A stretch of 38,283 nt of DNA from the NCBI GenBank assembly GCA_900553125.1, contig USCB01000015.1, positions 1-38,283 on the forward strand. The letters are read 5' to 3'. Below the pieces are notes generated by a model. The model worked only from the letters and a program-made list of their open reading frames with translations, searched no databases and was not told the origin of the DNA. Below, one piece after another: positions 31,999 to 38,283 of the stretch (positions within the stretch are counted from its first letter, which is position 1; every line of letters starts with the position of its first letter). A program made the position numbers and the translations under genes. This DNA comes from an uncultured Clostridium sp. Its GTDB lineage: Bacteria; Bacillota; Clostridia; TANB77; CAG-508.

Positions 31999-33999
31999 TT
32001 ACTCTATTGTAACTTTATCTGTATTATTTAAATTTACATCCTTTGTTGATTTTAACACATCATCTATATATACTTTAACCTGTACAGTTCCTTTTCCAGA
32101 TATAGATTGATATAGATTTGTTGTAGTTGGGTCTATTTTCTCGTTATACACTGTATCTTCTGACTTATCAGAATTTATTACAACTATTCTTAGTTTTACG
32201 TCTTTAACAGTTGGTTTACTTGAACTCGTTTCATTACTTGTGTTTGTTGTATTTGTACTTTCATATTCGACTTTTCCACCTAATAAAGATTTAACATTTA
32301 CAGTAAGATTTGCAGACTTAGTTTCTGTTAATTTATTTACAGTAATTGTAATAGAACTTCCCTGCTCAACTTCTTTTCCAGCGTCAACACTTTGTTTCAA
32401 AACAACTCCGTTTTCCTTAGATGAATCCTCATCATTTGCAACTGTAACTTTTAGTCCTAAATCTGTTAAAGCTTTTTTAGCCTCATCTTCAGATTTTCCT
32501 ATAACAGATGGAACTGATGATTTTTTAACACCTGTACTTACATGTATAATTACAGTATCACCTGCATTTACCTTTTTATTTGCATCTGTTTCTTGACTTA
32601 TAACATATCCTGCCTCGATTTTTTTGCTTTCTTCTTCAACTATTTGGTATTTTAAATTTGCATCTTCTAATAGTTTTATAGCATCTTCTTGGCTTTTTCC
32701 TTTTAAATCTGGTACAGTTGATTCTTCAATTCCTTTACTTACTACTACTTTTATTGTTGTTCCCATTTTTATATTGTAATTATCACTATATAATGGGTCT
32801 TGTGAAATTATATATCCTTCTGCATAATCACTATTAAATTCTTCTGAACTTACTTCTAGTTTTAGTCCTAAATCTTCTAATTGTTTTTTTGCATCATCTT
32901 CACTTATACCTACTAAATTTGGCAATAGCACTTCTTTTGGATTTGTTATTTTTGAATATGCTATTGTTCCACCTAAACTTATGGCAAATAATAATATTAA
33001 ACCAATAAATATTGATAATCCTCTATGATTTTTTATAAAATTCACAAATTTGTTTTGTTTCTTTTTATTTCTATTTTCAGTTTTTTTAGCTTCTTCATCA
33101 ATATCTTTTAATGATATTTTTTGAGTAGGCATTGCGTCTTCATAATCTTTGTTATCAACAAAATCACCATCTGGATCTTTTAATGCTCTTTTTAAGTCTG
33201 TAAGCATTAATGTCGCAGTTTGATAACGTAAATTTGTATCTTTTCTCATTGCTTTTAAAATTATGTCATTTACAGATTGTGGTATTTTTTCATTTAAGCT
33301 TTTTGGTGGAATTGGCTCTTCTTGCATATGTTTTAATGCAACAGATACCGGTGTATCTGCATCAAATGGTACTCTTCCAGTAAGCATTTCATACATTACA
33401 ACACCTAATGAATAAAGGTCTGACTTGCTATCCGTATATCCTCCTCTTGCATGTTCTGGTGAAAAATAATGTACTGAACCAATTGTTGTTCCAAATGCAG
33501 TTATTGTTGAGTTTGAAACTGCTTTTGCTATTCCAAAATCTGTTACTTTTGCAACTCCATCTTCTGTAATTATTATGTTATGTGGTTTTATATCTCTATG
33601 TACTATATTGTTTTTATGTGCAACTTCTAAGGCTGAGGCTATTTGGATTGCTATATTTACAGACCATTTCCATGGAAGTGGTCCTCCCTCTTCTACTATT
33701 ATTTCTTTTAGGGTTTTTCCTTGTACAAGTTCCATTACAATATAATATAAATCTCCATCTTTTCCAACGTCATATACAGATACGATATTTGGATGAATTA
33801 TACTTGCAGCAGCTTGTGCCTCAACCTCAAATCTTTTTATAAACTCTTGGTCTGTTGTAAATTCATCTCTTAAGATTTTTACTGCCACATATCTATTTAA
33901 TACATGGCATTTTGCCTTATATACTGTAGCCATTCCGCCATTTCCTATTTTCTTTATAATTTCATATCTATTTCCTAACAATCTTCCTTCTAAATCCAT
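31999..33999 (-). CDS. prkC: PASTA-domain Ser/Thr protein kinase PrkC
   Basis: PrkC senses peptidoglycan fragments and lipid II through its outside repeats and phosphorylates cell-wall, translation and metabolic targets. The kinase domain (about 10-270) has the glycine loop GNGGMATVY, catalytic HRDIKPHN, DFG (VTDFGIAKA) and APE-like SPEHARG. After a basic juxtamembrane part is one transmembrane span (about 335-355), then three PASTA repeats (LPNLVGISEDDAKKQL, VPDLKGKSQEDAIKLL, VPSVIGKSEDEAKKAL) and an unusual extra C-terminal Ser/Thr domain. The AAAGGA site fits the ATG at 33999 (666 aa, MDLEGRLLG) better than the one at 34008. It follows prpC directly. Confidence 0.95.
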   Translation of the reverse strand: MDLEGRLLGNRYEIIKKIGNGGMATVYKAKCHVLNRYVAVKILRDEFTTDQEFIKRFEVEAQAAASIIHPNIVSVYDVGKDGDLYYIVMELVQGKTLKEIIVEEGGPLPWKWSVNIAIQIASALEVAHKNNIVHRDIKPHNIIITEDGVAKVTDFGIAKAVSNSTITAFGTTIGSVHYFSPEHARGGYTDSKSDLYSLGVVMYEMLTGRVPFDADTPVSVALKHMQEEPIPPKSLNEKIPQSVNDIILKAMRKDTNLRYQTATLMLTDLKRALKDPDGDFVDNKDYEDAMPTQKISLKDIDEEAKKTENRNKKKQNKFVNFIKNHRGLSIFIGLILLFAISLGGTIAYSKITNPKEVLLPNLVGISEDDAKKQLEDLGLKLEVSSEEFNSDYAEGYIISQDPLYSDNYNIKMGTTIKVVVSKGIEESTVPDLKGKSQEDAIKLLEDANLKYQIVEEESKKIEAGYVISQETDANKKVNAGDTVIIHVSTGVKKSSVPSVIGKSEDEAKKALTDLGLKVTVANDEDSSKENGVVLKQSVDAGKEVEQGSSITITVNKLTETKSANLTVNVKSLLGGKVEYESTNTTNTSNETSSSKPTVKDVKLRIVVINSDKSEDTVYNEKIDPTTTNLYQSISGKGTVQVKVYIDDVLKSTKDVNLNNTDKVTIE

Positions 34000-34038
34000 T
34001 TTTAACATTCCTTTCTTTTGAATGTAAAATCTATACTC

Positions 34039-34777
34039 TTATAGATTTTTTACTGTTATAACTGTTATATTATCTATTCCTCCATTTTGATTTGCTAAGT
34101 CTACTAATTCTTTTGGAGCTATTTCAAAATTGTTTGTTACTAAATTAAATATTTCTTCTTTGCTTACCATATTTGTTAGACCATCTGAACATATTACTAA
34201 TGTATCTTCTTTTTGGAACCCTCTTACCATTACATCTGGTTCAACAAAGGCATTACATCCTAATGCTTTTGTAAGCATGTTTTTCTTTGGATGATGTTTG
34301 GCTTCTTCTTTTGTAATTGTTCCTTCTTTTACTAGTGTTTGTACATAACTGTGGTCTTGTGTTAGCTGCCTTATTATATCTTTACGAATCCTATAAATTC
34401 TGCTGTCACCAACATGTGCAATATAGGCTCTACTATTATATATTAGACATACCTCTAAAGTAGTACCCATTCCTTCATATTCTTTATTTTCTAATGATTT
34501 TTCGTACACAACCATATTGGCATATTCTACACTGCTTCCGAATAAGCTGAATTAAACTTTCTTTGTCTTTTGGTGTATCTTTTAAATTATTTTCTATATA
34601 ACTTCTGCTACATGTAACTGCGAGTTTACTTGCTATTTCTCCTGCATTACATCCTCCCATTCCATCTGCTAATATATAGAGTTGTATATTGGAAAATTGG
34701 TCATCTGTAATGTAGTAACTGTCTTGGTTTGTATCTCTTGCTTTTCCTATATCGGATTTAGCATATCCTTTTACCAT
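34039..34777 (-). CDS. prpC: PP2C-type phosphatase PrpC, +1 frameshift at CGG codon 80
   Basis: PrpC (Stp) removes phosphate from PrkC and its targets. Motifs: DTNQDSYY, LADGMGG and then, in the next frame, GMGTTLEV, HVGDSRIYRI, CSDGLTNMV and GGIDNITVI, which supply the metal-binding aspartates. Codons 1-79 are in frame from the ATG at 34777; codon 80 is CGG at 34540-34538, and the zero frame ends at 34484. Skipping the C at 34540 gives QLI-GSSVEYANMVVYEKSLE and continues to 34039, in total 245 aa, the normal length. The first ATG in the second frame (34515) would lack all N-terminal metal ligands. Both halves are well conserved, so a full protein is expected. The gene pairs with prkC as in most Firmicutes. 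Confidence 0.92.
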
Positions 34778-34806
34778 TGTGTCACCTCTTTTTCTTTACA
34801 TCTAAA

Positions 34807-34835
34807 AGTGTACCATAACTTGTATTTTTTTTCAA
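34807..34835 (-). promoter_or_regulatory. prpC-prkC promoter
   Basis: TTGAAA (34835-34830), 17 bases, TACACT (34812-34807) on the minus strand; the ATG is 30 bases further with GAGGTG before it. Confidence 0.65.
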
Positions 34836-34918
34836 TAAATTTGTTCTTTAATTTTAAAATATTTCTTATTATTTTGCTTTACATAATTTCAATTAAAAGT
34901 TAATTATAGCTTTTATTT

Positions 34919-35650
34919 TTATACTTTAAAAATCATACTTGCTAAATTAAATATTCCTTTAAATACTACATTTATAATCGGAGATATTATTGTTCCTGCA
35001 ATTCCTGTTATCCATAATATAACAAATATTATGTAGAAAATTCTTTCATTGTCTTCAAACCATTGTTTTGCATTATAAGGTAAAAATGGTTTTATTACTT
35101 TCGAACCATCAAGTGGTGGTAAAGGAATTAAGTTGAATATTCCAAGTCCTATATTTATTGAAATTGTGTACATTATCATTTGCATTGTTATTCCTAATAT
35201 TCTATTTGTTAATACTAGTGTTCCCCAAAATTTGTAAATTATAAAATATATTACAGTAAATCCTATTGCTAAAATCATATTCATTGCAGGTCCTGCAATA
35301 GATACTATTGCATCTGCTTTTTCTACAGTTATATCTCTATTATAATTCCTTGGATTTACATTTACTGGTTTTCCCCATCCAAATCCTGCAAATAATAACA
35401 TTATAAATCCTATTGGGTCAATATGTGCTAGCGGATTTAGTGATATTCTTCCTTCTCTTCTTGGTGTGTCATCTCCTAGCATATCTGCTACTTTTGCATG
35501 TGCAAATTCATGAAATGTGATGGCAATTAATACTCCCGGTATTGTGTATAGTAGTCCAAGTAAAGCATTTACATTTGTTAGGTAACTTGATAGTCCCCAC
35601 AATACCATTATTGCCATTATTACATATAAAGTTCTTTTATCGAAATACAT
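34919..35650 (-). CDS. Site-2 protease family (M50) membrane protein
   Basis: This 243-aa polytopic protein has the HEFAH zinc-binding motif near residue 48 (ITFHEFAHAKVADMLGDDTPRR), NPLAHIDPIG after it, and a second metal-ligand motif IPLPPLDGSKV with the third ligand Asp. It belongs to the compact YwhC-type S2P proteases that cut within membranes, often in envelope stress control, though no anti-sigma factor is near. Four to six hydrophobic segments are visible. GGAGG precedes the ATG. Confidence 0.88.
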   Translation of the reverse strand: MYFDKRTLYVIMAIMVLWGLSSYLTNVNALLGLLYTIPGVLIAITFHEFAHAKVADMLGDDTPRREGRISLNPLAHIDPIGFIMLLFAGFGWGKPVNVNPRNYNRDITVEKADAIVSIAGPAMNMILAIGFTVIYFIIYKFWGTLVLTNRILGITMQMIMYTISINIGLGIFNLIPLPPLDGSKVIKPFLPYNAKQWFEDNERIFYIIFVILWITGIAGTIISPIINVVFKGIFNLASMIFKV

Positions 35651-35690
35651 TTTTCCTCCGTTCTAGATTTTATCTTTATCTTTTTTGGGT

Positions 35691-35719
35691 ATTATATACT
35701 AAAAACTTCTAATTGTAAA
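35691..35719 (-). promoter_or_regulatory. Promoter of the M50 protease gene
   Basis: TTTACA (35719-35714), 17 bases, TATAAT (35696-35691), about 41 bases before the ATG, immediately after the rny terminator. Confidence 0.7.
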
Positions 35720-35720
35720 T

Positions 35721-35757
35721 AAAAAAATTCCAGAAATTATAATTCTGGAATTTTTTT
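35721..35757 (-). terminator. rny terminator
   Basis: A 15-bp perfect stem (35721-35735 with 35743-35757; centred on AATTCCAGAA and TTCTGGAATT) with a 7-base loop and a T-run on the minus strand. Confidence 0.9.
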
Positions 35758-35764
35758 ATTTTCT

Positions 35765-37306
35765 TTATTTTGCATAATCAACAACACGTTTTTCTCTTAT
35801 GATGTTTACTTTTATTTGTCCTGGATAGTCCATTTCGTCTTCTATACGTTTTGAAACATCACGAGCTAAAACTATCATTTGGTCATCTGAAACTCTATCT
35901 GGTTTTACTATAATTCTAACTTCACGTCCAGCTTGAATAGCAAATGATTTTTCAACACCATCAAATGAATCTGCAATTGATTCTAGGTTTTCTAATCTCT
36001 TTATGTATGCTTCTAATGTTTCTCTTCTAGCTCCTGGTCTTGATGCTGATATTGCATCTGCTGCTTGTACTAAAACTGCCTCTAATGTTTGTGGTTCTAC
36101 ATCTCCATGATGTGCCTCCACTGCATTTATTATAAGTGGATTTTCTTTGTATTTTTTAAGAATATCTACACCTATTTGGACATGTGTTCCTTCCATATCG
36201 TGGTCTAGTGCTTTTCCTATATCATGTAATAATCCTGCTCTTCTTGCCCTTTTTGCATCTAGTCCTAATTCTTCTGCCATTATTCTGGCTAGGTTTGATA
36301 CTTCTATTGAATGGCTTAGTACATTTTGACCATAACTTGTTCTGTATTTTAGTTTTCCAAGTAATCTTATTATATCTGGATGAAGATTGTTTACTCCTGT
36401 TTCTAGTGCTGCTCTTTCTCCTTCTTCTTTTATGATGGTATTTAGCTCTTCTTTTGCTTTTTCCACCATTTCTTCGATTTTTGCCGGATGTATTCTTCCA
36501 TCGTCGATTAGTTTTTCAAGTGCTATTCTTGCAACTTCTCTTCTTAATGGGTCAAATCCAGATAGAATTACAGCCTCCGGAGTATCATCAATTATTAGGT
36601 CGATTCCTGTTAGTGTTTCTAGTGCTTTTATGTTTCTTCCTTCTCTTCCTATTATTCTTCCTTTCATTTCATCACTTGGAAGATTAACTATTGATACTGT
36701 TGTTTCTGATGTGTGGTCTGCTGCACACTTTTGTACTGCATATGATATGATTTCTTTTGCGTTTTTGCTTGCATCCTCTTTTGCTTTCTGATTTAAGTCC
36801 CTAATTATTTTCGCCTTTTCAGTAGTTATTTCTTTTTCCATTTCTGATAATAAATACTGTCTTGCTTCGTCTTTACTTAGTGACGCTATTTTTTGAAGTT
36901 CTTCAACTTGTTTTTCATAAACTTTATTTATTTCACCTTTTTTATTTTCGAGATTTTGATATTCTTTTTCTAAATCTCTTTCTTTTCTTTCTAGGTTTTC
37001 TGACCTCTTGTCCAAGTTTTCTTCTTTTTGAATCATTCTTGTTTCTTGTTTTTGAACTTCACTTCTTCTTTCTTTAATCTCTTGATCTAATTCTTTCCTG
37101 CTATTCATAATCTCTTCTTTGGCTTTAAATATTTCCTCTTTTTTCATATTTTCAGCTTCTACTTTTGCTAAATCTACAACTCTTTTTGCCTCTTGCTCTG
37201 CACTTTCAATTTTAGATTCTGCAATCTTTTTTCTTATTATCATTCCAACAATTATTCCGATTGCAATTGAGATTAAGAAAGTAATAATTATGATTAAACT
37301 ATTCAT
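35765..37306 (-). CDS. rny: Ribonuclease Y
   Basis: RNase Y starts mRNA decay from the membrane in Firmicutes. It has an N-terminal membrane helix (LIIIITFLISIAIGIIVGMII), a long charged coiled coil (about 25-200), a KH domain with MKGRIIGREGRNIKALE, and an HD domain with RAGLLHDIGKALDHDMEGTH for metal-dependent cleavage. I prefer the ATG at 37306 (513 aa), for which the GAGG site has better spacing than for the one at 37312. Length is the normal 515-520. Confidence 0.97.
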   Translation of the reverse strand: MNSLIIIITFLISIAIGIIVGMIIRKKIAESKIESAEQEAKRVVDLAKVEAENMKKEEIFKAKEEIMNSRKELDQEIKERRSEVQKQETRMIQKEENLDKRSENLERKERDLEKEYQNLENKKGEINKVYEKQVEELQKIASLSKDEARQYLLSEMEKEITTEKAKIIRDLNQKAKEDASKNAKEIISYAVQKCAADHTSETTVSIVNLPSDEMKGRIIGREGRNIKALETLTGIDLIIDDTPEAVILSGFDPLRREVARIALEKLIDDGRIHPAKIEEMVEKAKEELNTIIKEEGERAALETGVNNLHPDIIRLLGKLKYRTSYGQNVLSHSIEVSNLARIMAEELGLDAKRARRAGLLHDIGKALDHDMEGTHVQIGVDILKKYKENPLIINAVEAHHGDVEPQTLEAVLVQAADAISASRPGARRETLEAYIKRLENLESIADSFDGVEKSFAIQAGREVRIIVKPDRVSDDQMIVLARDVSKRIEDEMDYPGQIKVNIIREKRVVDYAK

Positions 37307-37400
37307 AATCATACACCTCTTTCTTATTTAATTTTCAATGTGCGAATAAATATATATATTAAAATTATCTTTTTTACTAAATATATTTTTCTACCACATT

Positions 37401-37430
37401 AGTATAACATTTTAGTCTTAAAACTGTCAA
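37401..37430 (-). promoter_or_regulatory. rny promoter
   Basis: TTGACA (37430-37425), 18 bases, TATACT (37406-37401) on the minus strand, with TG one base ahead of the -10 (extended -10). Confidence 0.75.
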
Positions 37431-37445
37431 GTGGTATGAAAAATT

Positions 37446-37964
37446 TTATGCTACATTTAATATGCTGTCATATTCATCATAATTTTCCATATATGTTTCC
37501 ATCATTTCAAAAAAACCTTTTGAATGTGTTTTATATTTTAAATGGCAAAATTCGTGTAAAACTACATATTTTAAAACTCTTTTATCATATTTTACTATTT
37601 CAGGATTTATAATTATTGTTTTCATTTCCAAAGTTTTTGCAAGTTTGTTTGGTATTCTCCTTATTATATAATTTTCCGGTGCTAAACCATTCATCATTAT
37701 TCTAGTTTCTTCCATTACATTTTCTATTTCAACTCTAGCTATTTCCTCATACATCTTATCTATTGCAAGCTTTAATATTGCTACATTTCCCATTTTTTTG
37801 TATTTATTTGGCAGATATACATTTATGATATTTCCCACTAAATCAAGTTCTGGATTTTTGATTTTACTATATATAATATTTACAGATATTGTTTTTCCAA
37901 AAATTTTAACACTCTTTCCTAATTCTTTTTCTATCTTATTTTTTCTATTTAACAATCTTATCAT
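37446..37964 (-). CDS. YgjP-like (DUF45) zinc metallopeptidase
   Basis: This 172-aa protein has the HExxH zinc motif as HEFCH near residue 137 (YVVLHEFCHLKYKTHSKGFFEMME), the signature of the YgjP/WLM-related DUF45 family; a further His lies in the THSKGF segment as third ligand. The N-terminal half is a basic beta-rich region. Physiological substrates are unknown for most members. A GGGAGG site precedes the ATG and a perfect promoter lies upstream, so it forms its own transcription unit. Confidence 0.85.
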   Translation of the reverse strand: MIRLLNRKNKIEKELGKSVKIFGKTISVNIIYSKIKNPELDLVGNIINVYLPNKYKKMGNVAILKLAIDKMYEEIARVEIENVMEETRIMMNGLAPENYIIRRIPNKLAKTLEMKTIIINPEIVKYDKRVLKYVVLHEFCHLKYKTHSKGFFEMMETYMENYDEYDSILNVA

Positions 37965-38283
37965 AACATATCCTCCCTAAATCACGCTTTTTCCTTTTTA
38001 CGAATTATTGTTCGCTTTCAACATCATGAATTATATATCTATTCTTCCAACTTGTCAATAGATTTTTAAATTTTTCTCAAATTTTTGTTCGCCATTTTCT
38101 TCATCCCGCTCCCCAACATAGATTCAGCCCAATACAAAATACGAAACCAATATATAGCGAACTGCAATTTGTAAGAAAATTCAAAATCATAGTGGCAGGG
38201 GCTCATGGCGATTATCAATTAATTCAGCATTATTAATGTGTGACCGGAATAATTTTAGAGCTTATTAGTATAATTTTTGGAAA
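37965..38283. other. 319-bp end region: promoter plus unresolved sequence
   Basis: The first third holds the metallopeptidase promoter. The rest (about 38095-38283) has less AT than its surroundings, and a minus-strand frame of 46 codons at 38206-38066 reads ...ILYWAESMLGSG..., with no ribosome binding site. It ends where the promoter begins. It may be a repeat or the remnant of an element; nothing firm can be said. Confidence 0.4.
38030..38058 (-). promoter_or_regulatory. Perfect sigma-A promoter of the metallopeptidase gene
   Basis: TTGACA (38058-38053), 17 bases, TATAAT (38035-38030) on the minus strand, about 65 bases before the ATG. All positions match consensus. Confidence 0.85.

Noticed and set aside
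24287..34540. Random sequencing or assembly errors as the cause of all three frame breaks
   Set aside because: The extra base is not in a homopolymer in any case, is always a C forming CGG before a glycine codon, and CGG is otherwise absent in frame. Independent errors would not give this pattern; read-level proof is still needed.
38066..38206. 46-codon minus-strand frame at the right end
   Set aside because: It has no ribosome binding site or promoter and ends inside the next gene's promoter; kept only as part of the unresolved end region.

Overview
The window is about 38 kb of very AT-rich, gene-dense DNA. It most likely comes from an anaerobic low-GC Gram-positive bacterium of the class Clostridia, possibly an uncultured gut lineage. 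The evidence is the gene set: Asp23/AmaP/DUF2273, PrkC with PASTA repeats, RNase Y, L31, MutS, MurC and a V-type ATPase. Promoters are near-consensus sigma-A and start sites are of the AGGAG type. Almost every gene is on the minus strand; murC is the one clear plus-strand gene.

Layout from left to right. At 0-2 kb there is a coupled radical SAM/SPASM gene and a PHP phosphoesterase gene. At 2.0-2.6 kb lies a gene-free interval with a perfect plus-strand promoter and a terminator, a candidate small RNA. At 2.6-7.3 kb is an operon of a flippase, pth, an RNase G-like gene and mtaB. At 7.4-8.8 kb are rpmE, a 58-aa membrane protein and a glycosyltransferase. At 8.9-18.6 kb is a long housekeeping series (asp23-amaP-DUF2273-nusB-xseA-xseB-DUF212-flavoprotein-miaB-HepT-like-mutS). 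At 18.8-20.1 kb is murC, convergent with a complete V-type ATPase operon (28.7 to 20.2 kb; order stalk-C-I-K-F-E-A-B-D). At 28.8-31.2 kb are a transglutaminase-like protein, a small surface protein and a Phd/ParE-type toxin-antitoxin pair. At 31.3-37.3 kb are rpe, prkC, prpC, a site-2 protease and rny. The window ends with a YgjP-like metallopeptidase.

The most striking result concerns the codon CGG. Three conserved genes (mtaB, ntpE, prpC) are each broken by exactly one extra nucleotide. In all three the break is at an in-frame CGG codon. Skipping the C restores the family sequence and gives glycine (C-GGT, C-GGC, C-GGA). Reading every gene by eye, I found no other in-frame CGG anywhere in roughly 11,000 codons, although CGT and CGC do occur. 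This fits CGG being unassigned or hungry in this organism and acting as a +1 frameshift signal, or a CGGN quadruplet being decoded as glycine. Random sequencing error fits poorly.

A second pattern is a family of at least seven palindromic GGGAC(C)GGTTC-type repeats between 8.8 and 25.5 kb. Each lies within a few bases downstream of a stop codon inside operons, and four of the seven are in the V-ATPase operon.
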